A stretch of 64,000 nucleotides of DNA from Linanthus parryae (GCA_023055425.1 JALGPY010000033.1:2412908-2476907), one strand, 5' to 3'; positions 45,816 through 56,580 are shown, numbered from the stretch's first letter. Numbers and translations are program-made. Notes: generated by a model from the letters alone, not told the origin.

Positions 45816-46833
45816 ACGGAGGAAGAGGATGCGGCGCACTTGGATCTCTTTCTCGATGCCATAGTTAAACTCAGCAAAACAAAACAAAAATCAACAAATA
45901 AAAAATCAACTAGCTCATGCCCCTGAATGAAACTAACAAATCACAAATGAAAGTAAAATTGTGGATTTGAAAATAATGAACTGAAAGTGAACATAATGAA
46001 GTAAAGTGTGTACCTCACAGTCGGAGTATTCTTACAAATGATTACCAAAAACTCTCATAGGCCAAACTTCACCAGTTCTCAATCCAATTGTGTGGTCTCG
46101 TAGTGGAGAGATTCCCGTCCTCTTTTCTTCTTCAAGTTTCTTCCTTAAATGTGTATAAGATCGTTAAATCTTCACTTTTCTCTTGATAAAACTCTCTTTA
46201 TTACTCGGCGCTCGATTTTAGATTAAATCGGTAGTGGGAGTGAGATGCTTGCACTGAGTGTAGTGTTTGGAGTAGTAAAATGTTAGACTTGGTGGACTAG
46301 TGAGGACATGGAGGATTTGGCGGGTGAACTCTCAACAATGGAGAAGGAGGGTTTAGTGAGAAAGTGAAAGAATAATATCGTCCCTGTCTTTATAAGTCGC
46401 ATCTTACTCTCTCGCTGCATGAGAGAAGGGTTCCATTTCTATTACTGCCTTTTTATTTCTCGCCAGGGTGGGAAAGTTTCCATTTTGTCTCGTCGAGGTG
46501 GGATAGTGTCTCGCCGCAGTGAGAAAATCCAGCCGTACATTTTATTTTAGTCTCGACGTGGTGGTAGATGGGTTCATTGCTAGCAGCTTATGATAAATTT
46601 TCTCACCGCGGTGGCAAATTCACTATTTTCTCTTGCAGCCCACTTTTCGTCATTTTCCTTGCAAACCTTGTTTTGCCTTGTTCGTCCTACCTTCCACTTC
46701 TCGTTTCTTCAATTATTTCCCTTCAAATGTGTTGGGTGATCCGCAAACCCATGGAATGGGTTACCCATAAGGGTCAATTTATTGGAATGCATTGGGGGAA
46801 TATCACACCACACATCTTTTGAATGTCGCCTTC
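45816..46833. other. Non-coding spacer with a degenerate TCTCGCCG-type repeat
   Basis: No recognisable protein. At 46458, 46488, 46509, 46551 and 46601 a motif TCTCGCCGNGGTGGNA recurs with variation (for example TCTCGCCAGGGTGGGA, TCTCACCGCGGTGGCA) at uneven spacing. CCTTC at 46829-46833 precedes Tat-1 and is its candidate target duplication. Confidence 0.5.
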
Positions 46834-47346
46834 TGTGTACAAGAGGAATCCTTTGAGGTGAGTTTTGGCAGAGCTTCCGCTGGTTCAGGTGACTAGTGTT
46901 ATGTAAGGAAGGGTTAGCGATCCTATATATAGTGGATAATATGATTGTTGTAGTGGGTTAATGCTCCCATTAATGGAGGCTTAATTACCTTAACCACAAC
47001 GGCACGTTCGTCCGCATATATAGGGACCGTTACGCACTTCGTCCGCGTATACCGGAACCGTAATGAGGTTGACCGGGTTTATGGAGCTCGTGGCCATAAA
47101 TCTCTCAAAGTGGTTACTAGAGGTTGCGTGCGGGCTTGGTTGTAGCTCGCGCGCAACAGAACTTACTCTAGCCTCCAAACCACTAGTTCCCTACAAGTCC
47201 CGTGTGGGATGATATGCGAGGGCCCTGTCTCGCAGCCCCCACGTGGATCAGCGCAGGTGGTGATCATGTGTATGTGGAGCACAGCTAGGTGTGCTGGATG
47301 GCTGCCACATGGCTGTGATCTGTATGTCTGGAAAGCACTATCTACA
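46834..47346 (-). repeat. Tat-1 3' LTR
   Basis: 513 bp, TGTGTAC...ATCTACA on plus. TATA box CTATATATAG near 46932-46942 (minus-strand reading TATATATAGG). Lacks about 100 bp present in the 5' LTR at 60668-60769. Confidence 0.88.
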
Positions 47347-47360
47347 TTAGCCCCCTAGTT
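47347..47360 (-). other. Tat-1 polypurine tract
   Basis: Minus strand AACTAGGGGGCTAA just before the 3' LTR start TGTAGATAG. Confidence 0.82.
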
Positions 47361-48037
47361 GCGCGTGAATACGCTAATCGGATAGACTTCAATGCGCAAA
47401 AACCAGCGCGCGCGTTGCTGCTACGCACCAATTCAAGTACACGGGAAATCAGCCCCCATGCGTGTCATTATGACCTAGGATCGCTAGAGTTGTGCCTTTT
47501 GTTCTTCTAGGGTTTTAGCCCTAACATCAGCGTTTTCCTGTGATTGCGCGATTCGGCGGTGACGGTTGCGATTCAACCACTGAAAGGACGCGACTCTTCA
47601 GTGGTTTTGAATAAATACTCCTCATCCTCCATTGTTGCGAAGTATTGCTTCTCTCTAGAGTGAATGTTTTCTGAAATCCTCCGAGAGAAACTACAGATAA
47701 TCAACAACTAGTTCTTCCTTGCAAATCGTCTTTTTCAAATCGCTTCGTCGTCACAAGGTTGGCTTGCTCGATTTAAACTAATGCTCTTCGTACCTTTTGA
47801 ACTGCCTTGAATCTGAAAACCCAGAATCGTTTGAAATACGCCATTATTCGAAACTATGGAATAGGTTCCTTTTAAAACCCTAAAAGATTGAAATGATTAT
47901 TTTCTAAAATTCTGAACCCAGAATTGTTCATCTCCCAAAATTGACAGTCTTGAAACCCAGAAATTTGTAGGATCTGCTAGGATTTGAAACTGAAAGTGGA
48001 TATATTTCTCTCCCCTTTTTCTTTCTTTATTGTATAA
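47361..48037 (+). promoter_or_regulatory. Promoter and 5' leader of the antisense unit of Tat-1
   Basis: TATA-like GAATAAATACTCC at 47609-47621, then a CT-rich leader with two AGAGAGAA-type runs, leading to ATG 48038. Comparable to the TATA plus leader on the opposite strand of Tat-2. Confidence 0.45.
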
Positions 48038-49446
48038 ATGGCCAAGACAAAAGAAACCAAATTCGTGAAGGAAGTCGAAGAAATCCTTGATCTTCCCAAG
48101 ACCTTGTGGAAGAAAGCTCCATATCTGGGTGGAGAAGACTTCTACCATGCTAGAACCGAAGTGGGGAATCTACCAGACCCCGTTACTGAAGATCTTCTAT
48201 TGCTGAACCCTCTCACTAGTCGAGCTGAGTTGGACCTAATTGACGCCAAGGATGTGGTGAGATTAGGTCTTCAAAGTGGGTTATTCCCCCATACTGATAT
48301 TTCTACCCAGGCCTTCGTGCAGAAGATGGAGATAATGGATCTGTGGATCGACCATGTGCTGACTCATCATGCTGTTTTACTAGACCGGGCTGAGATTTAC
48401 TATGCTGTTAGGGCTACGAAGGGTGCCGCCGTGAAAATGGATCAGACTATGCTTCTGAATCTCTTTTCTCGATACTCGCCTGTGACTCACACCTTCCATT
48501 TTGCTGCGTTTGAGGCAGCCCCCACTTTGGAGGATGTGCACATGCTATATGATCTTTCTCCCATGGGCGAAGTCGATCCCTTGGCTCCTCTGAAGTCTGA
48601 TGCAGAACTCGCTCTTTATGCGCAGATGGAGGAGTGATTGACTGAGGTGAAGAAAATTTCCACTCGTTGAACATCAGCGGAAGTTCTTCCAACATGGCAA
48701 TTTGTTGAGACCTCTGCGAAGAATACTTGGGGGAAATGGGTGCAATACTTCTTTCGCGACTATGGGAATAGTAAAATCACCAAGGAAATACTGGAGAAAG
48801 ATCCCAAGGCGAAGAACTACATCGAAGGGAAAGGGTATCAGTTCACCTTGTGCGGATTCCTTTGCGCTTGGCTATCGCGATATTTGATCGATGGCCATCC
48901 TCATGACGGGGTCTTTTATCATGTCTTGCCCCTTGCTATCAAGCTAGCTCTCGGCCAAAATGTCGCACTTGGACCTCTGGTGTTGGGAACCCTGTATCAT
49001 CGGATAGACCAAATTGTAGTTGCGATTGAGGAATCGCGGGGGCGCCTTGATGTGTTGACTTTTGTCAACATTTCATTCCTCACAATGTGGGTGTTTGAAA
49101 GGTGGCCCTATTATGCTCCCATTCCTTCAAGACCCAGTACCTCGAATGTGCCGGGCGCGAAGAATGCACTTCGGAGTGGGAGAGATGCTCGATGGTATAA
49201 GACCAAAGAGCCTAAGTGTTCATGGAGCTTGATCTGCGACGATCGAGTAAAGTTTACAGCTAGGCCTTACACCACTCGCATCGAGAATGTGCGATTTTAC
49301 CCGCAGCTGTACCCAAACAAAGATGGCTCCCTCTCCGAGGACACTATCGTCAGCGGAGATGATTGCTATAGAGAATTCCTTTGCTGTTGTTTGAAAGGTT
49401 CACTGCCTGCTCTTGCTTTGTCGCTGAGATATCTTCCAAGTATGAG
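48038..49446 (+). pseudogene. PMD-like (plant mobile domain) protein, main exon, antisense in Tat-1
   Basis: One frame from ATG 48038 through about 470 codons, with two in-frame TGA codons at 48635 and 48668. Features: MAKTKETKFVKEVEEILDLP start; HFAAFEAAPTLEDVHMLYDL followed by SPMGEVDP, corresponding to the 'PTLEDVA.L.GLPV.G' block of plant mobile domain (aminotransferase-like) proteins; YFFRDYGN; FLCAWLSRYLIDG matching the 'F...WLSR...' block; a Leu/Val-rich helix; TMWVFERWPYYAPIP matching 'LW..ER'. PMD proteins include MAIN/MAIL1 and many transposon-borne forms; biochemical role unknown. Both TGAs could have come from CGA by C to T. A frameshift near 49430 moves the reading to the next entry. 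Confidence 0.72.
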
Positions 49447-49898
49447 CGGATCACGGTAGATGTTGACCCTACTCGCGTTTCACCCCAGTTTGGCTTTGAC
49501 GCAGTGGCGCCTTCGATTTGGCCTAGGTCAGTGAACAGATACTGCTACAAGCGACTGGTGATGAAGAGATGTAAATCCATCCTGCATAGCAAATTGCCTT
49601 TCACCCAGCCCTCAGGGAAACGTGTAGGTCGCCCTACCAAAAATTGGATTGCTTACTGGAACGCTCAACAAACAATGTTTGATTCATCTGCGCCTCCGCG
49701 CCTCAGTAAGGCTCCTTCATCAGAAGGAATACTTCCCCATCTCGTCAGAGCTGTAGTTTGGAAGATTCTAAGTATGGATTCTATTCTCTGCTTGACACTG
49801 ATAATCACTTGTGTCCGGACGTGATCCTTAAGGAACAGATGAACGCTGTCAGGGGTGGAGTTGTATGTGTGATTGAGTAAAACGGATCTTTTTCCAAG
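49420..49898 (+). pseudogene. PMD-like protein, continuation in a shifted frame
   Basis: Gives SSKYERITVDVDPTRVSPQF then GFD, the end block of PMD domains (compare 'YNP.RVARQFGFDQ'), then RVGRPTKNWIAYWNAQQ. Open to 49824; after another shift near 49770 the frame reads LLDTDNHLCPDVILKEQMNA up to a GT donor at 49899. Intron 49899-49975 ends TTTTTCAG. Confidence 0.62.
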
Positions 49899-49975
49899 GT
49901 AAATAACACTCCTTCTTCCTTGAAGCAATTCTCTCTTTGAAATGCTATGCCTTACATAAATTTTCCCTTTTTCAG

Positions 49976-50461
49976 TGCTGCTTGAGGAGGTTCGCATCCG
50001 GAGACCATTGTCCATCATTGGTCAATTTTATTGTTAAATCGAAGAGACAAAAGCATATCATCCCTCTGGACATGGAAATGGCTCCCAAAGTGGAGGCTCT
50101 TATTCTCGAGGAGATGGACGTATTCGCTCGCTCCCTGATAGACGAAGGTGCTGAATTGGACGCAGAGGTTGCCCGAAGGCTAAGAAGCAATAGAAGGAAA
50201 TTGTGATCTCTTCGCTGCCCAGGGAAGCTCCAGCTTCGTCGCCCGCGAAGTCCCCTGTTCCCAAGGGCAAAGGAAAAGGTCGCATGCAGAGCAAGCCGCG
50301 GAAAGATCTCGCAGTTGAGACTTTCGTCCCCTATGATCAGGAGGAAGAAGCCAAATAAGAAGAAAGAGAAGAAGAAGAAGAAGAAGAAGAAGAAGAAGAA
50401 GAAGAAGAAGAAAGAGAAGAAGAAGAAAGAGAAGAGGAGATAGGAGAAGAAAGCTCAGAAG
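49976..50461 (+). pseudogene. Antisense unit exon 2: charged region with poly-Glu tract
   Basis: KHIIPLDMEMAPKVEALILE and EMDVFARSLIDEGAELDAEV, then (after a shift) REAPASSPAKSPVPKGKGKG and a GAA microsatellite at 50341-50450 coding for poly-Glu. Ends at an AAG|GTAACC donor (50462). Lys/Ser/Pro-rich then acidic; no domain recognised. The long minus-strand frames over the microsatellite (poly-Leu, poly-Ser) are artefacts. Confidence 0.5.
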
Positions 50462-50533
50462 GTAACCCAAACGAACTTAATCTTCTTTGAACCATGACTT
50501 TTGCAGTAGTGTTGTTAACACTAATCTTCGCAG

Positions 50534-50799
50534 ATGATGATACTGAGACCATCAGTGGCCTTCTGGCCAAATAAAGGCGGAAGACAAAGGTATCTCGCTC
50601 AGATGCGTCTAGTGAGCCCATAGAGAGGCCATAATCGCTGAGTCTAAGAGAATGGCTGCTGTGGCAGAAGAGAGAAGGAGAAAGTGCGAGGAAGAGGACA
50701 TAGAGACCATGAAGAAAAGAAGTCTGGAAGAGCAGCCCGCTGGTAGCATGAGCGTGGCTGCCTTGGAACGCACTCAGCAAGATTTTGAAGAAATCGCAG
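50534..50799 (+). pseudogene. Antisense unit exon 3: helical charged segment
   Basis: Acceptor TTCGCAG at 50533. Reads DDDTETISGLLAK, then in the 50652 frame AAVAEERRRKCEEEDIETMK and SMSVAALERTQQDFEEIA, ending at GCAG|GTAATG. Likely coiled coil. Confidence 0.45.
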
Positions 50800-51004
50800 G
50801 TAATGAGGAAGGTACAAATTTTAACCTTGCTGTGTATTACCAAGAGGTAATTTTCGGTCATTAAAGCACGGCTTGTCTAAAGATGATATTCGCCGATGGT
50901 TAGTCTGCAAATGTGGCGAACCCTCAGGTAAAAATTTTAACAATGTTTGTATACAAAGCTTAACAACTCATTCCCTATTGTAACGAGCTTTTACATAACA
51001 TCAG

Positions 51005-51109
51005 GTCATGCACACCTTAAGGATGTGATAAATGAGGAAACCTCTGTAGGACATGGTGTTATACCTATATCATATGATGTTGGAGATGCGATCCCACATA
51101 AGTGTGGAG
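51005..51109 (+). pseudogene. Antisense unit short exon
   Basis: Between acceptor ACATCAG (51004) and donor TGGAG|GTGCTC (51110): GHAHLKDVINEETSVGHGVI. Another small exon may lie at about 50880-50926 before CTCAG|GTAAAA. Inference from splice consensus only. Confidence 0.35.
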
Positions 51110-51199
51110 GTGCTCACTTTTGATCTAACAAAGAATGAAATATATTGAATAATTCATAATACAAGTTACCTTAATAACTTGTCCCAATTTGTTTTGCAG

Positions 51200-52213
51200 G
51201 TGGTGCTGCTCCAAGTGAGCCTGTTGTTGGTGCAAATGAAGCTGCCGTTGCACAAGGCACTATTGCTGATGCTCGAGCTGCGAGGCCGGCCATTGATGAG
51301 GCAAGTGTTGATGGTCCTGTTGTTGATCCTTGCGACCCTCTGTCGTGCGAGGTTCAACTTATCTCTCCCCCAAGAGTTATGCCAACAGGTCTGGGTTCTT
51401 AAGGAGCGCCATCATCCCGGCTGCGGAGGTCGTTGCTCAAAATAGCTCTGACGATGCCATGGTGCTTGAGCAGAGTAGTCAGCTTCCCATGTCTCATGCT
51501 CCAGAGCGAAGTTCGCATACAGAGAAGCCTGCCATGGTTGCTGAAGATGCAGGGGAACCCCTAGAAGATGTGATTGAGGTGTCTGATGATGGTGGTCTTG
51601 ACACCAAAATGCGAGAGAGATGATGCGGATGAGCATGTGGGAAAAACTGGCACCATTGGAGGGATGGAGGGTGCTGGAGCTGAATTTCATGAAGATGAAA
51701 AAGTTGCGGAAGACATAGCATTGCATGAAAATGTTGATGCTCCAACGAACGCTCCAAAGCCACAGGAACCTCTTGTGAATGAGGAGGTCCTTGGACAAGC
51801 AGAAATTGGCCAAGGCATCTTGCCGCCATCGCGCGTGAATGTGGACGCCCCAGCAGAGATCGCAGTTGGCGGTGACAGTGGCGGTCCACCCACTGCCACA
51901 CCTGTTTCTGCAATTAGTGGTGTTAATAATCAATGCATTTCTTCAAGTCCTGCTGCTGCCATTAATGTTCCAGGACTTCAGCAAAATCTTGCCATCCCCT
52001 CTGTTGAGGTGGATTTCTCCCAAGTCCCCGTCGCATGGAGTTTTTGGGGTTCGCAGGCAAGAGCTCCCATCGCAACTGCTGCTACCTACATCATTCATGC
52101 TGACTATGATGAACGCGAAGCCTTGGCTGACAGACAGGCAATGCAGCAAGGAGATGCTTGAACGACCCCAACTGTGCGCATTCCTACTTTGCGCCAAATC
52201 CTTGGAGAAACAG
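51200..52213 (+). pseudogene. Antisense unit long low-complexity exon
   Basis: Acceptor TTTTGCAG at 51199. Frames change at about 51360 and 51600. Reads GGAAPSEPVVGANEAAVAQG, VVAQNSSDDAMVLEQSSQLP, EDVIEVSDDGGLD, then a 195-codon frame (51574-52161) with repeated Asp-Ala-Pro phrases (ENVDAPTNAPKPQEP, VNVDAPAEIAVGGD) and FSQVPVAWSFWGS. After TGA 52159 the same frame gives TPTVRIPTLRQILGET up to donor CAG|GTATGT (52214). Acidic, Pro/Ala-rich linker; function unknown. Confidence 0.55.
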
Positions 52214-52286
52214 GTATGTCATAGTATTTCATACTTACTGTATTTCTTTGTGAATGTTCGCATTTCTAAACTCGTCACTTCTAAAG

Positions 52287-52761
52287 GAATGAGGCAAATT
52301 ATGTGGACTGGCTTATAAAGATGCACCTGGCGTACCAAGGGACGTTTGCAAGAGCTTTGGAGTTGGGTCCTTTTGATAGGAGATTTTTCTTGACCGAGGC
52401 CACCTTGATTTTGGAGCAATTATCTGCGACGAATCCTGCTACTATTTCGACTGAGAATGCGCGGACGCTCTATGACACATGCAAGAGACTTCAGGCTAAT
52501 GCTCAAGGTAGGTTGGACTTCAGATTCCTCTTCAACAGGGTCACCCAAATTCTCACCTCTGTGATGTTGAAGTACGGCCACCGCAACCTCGCACTTGAAA
52601 AGAAGAAAGTGGAGGAGCAAAAGAAGACGGCTGAGGAGGCTGCCAATCTCTTCCAGGGGATGAAGGCTAGCTATGAAAAGCTGAAGCAAGAAGTTAACAA
52701 AGCAGAGAGAGCATCGCTCCTGTTTTCGCCAGAAGATCCTTTAGACAAGGATTTGTTTTGA
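52287..52761 (+). pseudogene. Antisense unit last exon: conserved helical C-terminus with coiled coil
   Basis: Acceptor CTAAAG at 52286. One clean open frame: NEANYVDWLIKMHLAYQGTF, FDRRFFLTEATLILEQLSA, VTQILTSVMLKYGHRNLALE, then KKKVEEQKKTAEEAANLFQG, a heptad-like coiled coil, ending SPEDPLDKDLF at TGA 52759-52761. About 157 codons without a stop, which is notable next to the decay upstream. The C-terminal layout resembles the putative plant transposon-protein coiled coils that follow PMD-like domains. Confidence 0.6.
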
Positions 52762-52782
52762 GAGTCGCATGTATTGTAATGC

Positions 52783-52892
<110 letters not shown>

Positions 52893-53214
52893 TCAAACAC
52901 TTGAATTCTATGTTAACCTTTGCTTGAAAGATCTTTTCTTTGTATTTCAATGCTGCAATGACTATTTTGTCATAGTTACCTGGATTAGTGCGTGATCAAT
53001 GTATTAAATAAGGCGTGCTTACCGTGCAGTGGACCCCATCCTTATCATGACCCGGATTCATTAAATAGGGCGTGCTACTGTATCGTCGTAGCCTTTAGTA
53101 GGGTCATTGATTCTTGCTTGTTTTCGATGCGTTTGCTGACTCATCAAGGCAACTGAAGAGTCTCTTCCGAGTTCTATATCAGCCTCCCTTCTTGCTATTT
53201 TGTTCTTCATCAAA

Positions 53215-53667
53215 ATGTTGTTTCCCGTGAGTCCTCACGACTGCTGGTATTGGCCCTTGACCTTCGTTAATTCATATCAGGTCTGGGCTTCCGAATCTGA
53301 ATTTGTGTGTTGTGCTATAGGAATGACTCCCAAGAAAGTCTTCGAAAAGGCCTTTGATTCACCTGACCTTTTTGAAGATCCATTGCGTAGGCTTTTTTGT
53401 TTAAACGAAGATCCTTTCTTCTTTATTATGTTTGCAAGGATTGTCTCCGGTGACTTTCCGGCGCGGCACAGCCCTGTACCGGTTCCACTACCAGTAAGTA
53501 ATGAACGGTGTGCATCTTTGCCGGTTTTCCGGCAGAGAAATATTTGCCACCATTGTTTCAGACAAGGTGTAACAAGTGATTGTGTTTATCCCTTGTACAC
53601 AATCAGCTTCCTGCCCCATGAGTTGTTCTCCCATTTGTTTTTCACGTCTACAGCCTTCATGGCATGA
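53215..53667 (+). CDS. Hypothetical ORF on the strand opposite to Tat-1
   Basis: About 150 codons from ATG 53215. Contains [40 protein letters not shown] and a Cys/His group ([14 protein letters not shown]). It may be a separate small gene, an exon, or part of the Tat-1 3' non-coding region that happens to be open. A second frame (53576-53788) overlaps its end. I do not recognise a family. Confidence 0.3.
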   Translation: MLFPVSPHDCWYWPLTFVNSYQVWASESEFVCCAIGMTPKKVFEKAFDSPDLFEDPLRRLFCLNEDPFFFIMFARIVSGDFPARHSPVPVPLPVSNERCASLPVFRQRNICHHCFRQGVTSDCVYPLYTISFLPHELFSHLFFTSTAFMA

Positions 53668-53994
53668 AGTTCATTTGGCACCTCACCGTAGCAATGGTAC
53701 GAGCAAGAGCTATGTTTTGATCGAGGACGTCGACGACAGCGTCACATTTCGTAGTTTCAGTACCCGTAGATTCAGGATTTATGATTAGGAATTTTCCTCA
53801 ATGTAAAATTTGCTTGTAGGCTTCTATCAAGACAGATAAATTGTAAGCCATATTTGACTCTTATGAAAGTATGCCTTTTCACTTGCTATTTTGTCTTCTA
53901 CAATAAATTGTAACTTCGCGTATGATCTTGCTATATGATGAAACAAGCTTTGTATTTCTGCTGCAGTAGTATTCAAATAATGTTTGAATAAAGT

Positions 53995-54265
53995 GCTATC
54001 TAAACAAATAGGCTTTGAATCGCATGGGAGAGTTTTTATTATTGCTGCTATCTACCAGATAGGCTTTTGATCGCATAGGATCATTTCTGTTACGGCTGCT
54101 ATCTAGGCAGATAGGCTTTTGATCACTTAGGATCATATTTTTTCATGGCTGCTATCTAGGCAGATAGGCTTCTGATCGCAAAGGATCATTTCTGTTATGG
54201 CTGCTATCTAGGAAGATAGGCTTTGGATCGCATAGGATCATATTTGTTATAGCTTCTATCTAGGA
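53995..54265 (-). repeat. Tat-1 3' minisatellite of hairpin units
   Basis: Units of 51-53 bp starting GCTATCT at 53995, 54047, 54098, 54151 and 54203, with a partial sixth at 54255. Each contains GCTATCTAGGCAGATAGGC, in which CTATCT and AGATAG are complementary and can form a small hairpin. It lies just downstream of integrase, as in Tat-2. Confidence 0.9.
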
Positions 54266-54369
54266 TACATAGAGGCAATAAAGGCAATGGAGGATACATA
54301 AAGGCAATAGAACTTTTGAACCACAAGTAATGAAGGCAACAAAACTTTGGAATCAAAAAATAAAGAGTT

Positions 54370-55890
54370 GAGCTAGGGATAATACATTTTGATCCATCGC
54401 ATATTGATTGGGCTTGGAGTTGTTGCAGTCCCATGAAGTCTCTGAAATGTGAAATAACCACTGTCAAATACTTCCTTAACTTCAAATGGTCCTTCCCAAT
54501 TAGCTGCGAACTTAGGATGAGCTGCCTCGCGCATGTAGTGATCCGAAGCTCGTAAGACTAAGTCTCCGACTGCAAAATCTCGGTGCTAAACTGTTTTTTT
54601 GTATGCGCAAGCGATCCTTTCCTTATTTCTTGTGTTAGATCTTTTAGCTCTTCACGCCTTACTTCCAGTAGAATAAGATCATGATCGCGTTGATTTTCGT
54701 ACAAGGCATGAAAGGCTATCCTGGCAGAGTTAACTTTAATTTCTGCTGGTACAACAGCTTCGGCTCTGTAACATAGAAGGAACGGGGAAACCCCAGTGGG
54801 AGTCCTCGCAGAAGTGCGATATGCCCATAAAGCCAAATTTAGAGAGTTTTCCTACTTCTTGTGATCATCCGCGACCATTTTACTCAGAATCCTCAGCACT
54901 GTCTTGTTCGTTGCTTCTGCTTGTTCGTACCCCTTCGCGTAATAAGGCGTGGAGCACACCTGCCTTATGTTGTACTATGCTAACTTCGCAGCCACCTGGC
55001 CATTCACAAAAGGAGTGTCGTTTTCCGAGAGGATGGTATTGGGAATCCTGAATTGGTATACGATGTTCTCCTGTACGAAGTTAACAAACGCCAGCGCATT
55101 TGCTGTCGTGAGCGGCAGTGCTTATACCCACTTAGTGAACTGCTCCATTGTGGTCAAGATAAAATGATTCCCACGAGATGCTGGTCTGATAGGGCCAATA
55201 AAATCCACGGCCCATGTGTGGAATGGCCAAGGCATTCCTAATGCGTGCAGGTCTACAGCAGGAGCGTGCGCAAGGTTGCCTTTAAATTGACATTCCTGAC
55301 ACCTTTTAACCTTGGTGCGGCAGTCTGCTTCCATTGCAAGCTAGCAGTAACCAACAGTGAGGAGGTGTCTGCAAAGCTTCGCGCCTGCCTGGTGCTCCAC
55401 TTGATGAGACAAATCCATTACTTCTTGCGCTTCCTGGCTATCCAAACATCTGAGCAGATTGCCCTCGTGGCCACTTCGCCAAAGTATGTTTTCCCGCACG
55501 ACATATCGGGTTGCCTTTCTTTTAAGCTTCTCAGCTTCTTTTATTTGAGTCAATTCCTTCCGTTAAGTAGTCAAAGAGTGGCTTCCTCCAATCTGTTTCA
55601 TCATCGATGTGGCTATTCCAAAGAGTCTTTGACCAATGTACAGCTTTCGCAGTTCCCTTGAATAATCGCGGCAAACGTCGGCATATCTGGCCAATGGATC
55701 TCATATCTCTGGGCTTTTCTGTAAACAGATACCTCGTTTTCCTTACAAGAGTGTTGGTGGATCTTTTCCAATAGTGCTTGCCCTTCCTGCTGCGAGACAC
55801 ACCGCATCAGTATTCCTCCCGGTCCTTTAAAGTAAAGGGAATTTCGCGCACGCAATATCCCTTCGTGGATGCCCAATTATCTTTGATCGT
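54370..55890 (-). pseudogene. Tat-1 integrase
   Basis: Zinc-binding region QHQAGAKLCRHLLTVGYC and RTKVKRCQECQFKG (55420-55270). Core: HTWAVDFIGPIRPA (first Asp codon 55203-55205), ILSENDTPFVNG (second Asp near 55010), YEQAEATNKTVLRILSKM (Glu near 54920), ALWAYRTSARTPTGVSPFLL (54836). C-terminal similarity continues to about 54370. Interrupted by several stops (near 55130, 54845, 54560) and shifts, but all DDE residues are present. Inserts cDNA by family. Confidence 0.85.
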
Positions 55891-55899
55891 TCCCTCAGC

Positions 55900-56580
55900 A
55901 ATCGCGCGCAGTATTGGCTTCCTCTAATCCTCATCTTATGTGGGTTCCTCTTCACATACCTATTGTGTTAAGGCTGGGGTTGCTCTAACCTCAATCAAGA
56001 TTCTTGATGGGAACTTGTCCGCACTGATTTTTGATCCCAGGGTGGCTAAAGCGTCCGCGTACCGTTTATCAGCTCTAGGTGTGTGCTCGAACTTGACATC
56101 ATGAAATTGCTGCACCAGCTTCTGCACCATAGTCCTATAAGGCAACAAGTTACCTCCTTCAATCCATACTCACCTGAAGCTTGCTTGACAATGAGCTTGG
56201 AGTCCCCCATAACCGTCAAATTGTTAACTTCCAACGCCTTGGCCGCGCGAAGCTCTGCGATCAGAGCCTCGTATTCTGCTTCATTGTTTGTTATTAGAAA
56301 GTATAGCTTAGTGGACATTTGGATGACCTCTCCATCTGGCTTAGTCAGTACAATTCCAATTCCACCTCCTTTCCTTGTCGATGACCCGTCGAAATGCAGC
56401 TTCCAGTATGGTGACTCGATTGCATAGATCTCATGACCTTCTAGCTCCTCCTCTAACATTGGCGCATAGTTGTTGTCTGGAAACTGTGCTAAAAGGTCTG
56501 CCACTTCCTGCGATTTAATTTCTTTTGGTCGAGCACACGTTATGTCGTACTGGGAGGTGGTCATGGACCACTTTGCTAAT
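55900..56580 (-). pseudogene. Tat-1 second (archaeal-type) RNase H
   Basis: Frame 56642-56046: WKLHFDGSSTRKGGGIGIVL (catalytic Asp), LITNNEAEYEALIAELRAAK (Glu), LTVMGDSKLIVKQASGEY (Asp). A frameshift follows near 56140, and YADALATLGSKISADK (56060-56000) continues in another frame. A second RNase H after the first is a Tat-lineage trait. Confidence 0.85.

Noticed and set aside
50337..50861. Minus-strand ORFs rich in Leu and Ser (96 and 174 aa)
   Set aside because: Reverse reading of the GAA microsatellite and neighbouring exon sequence.
54821..55661. Plus-strand ORFs over Tat-1 integrase (76-138 aa)
   Set aside because: Shadows of integrase, which is on the minus strand with DDE motifs.
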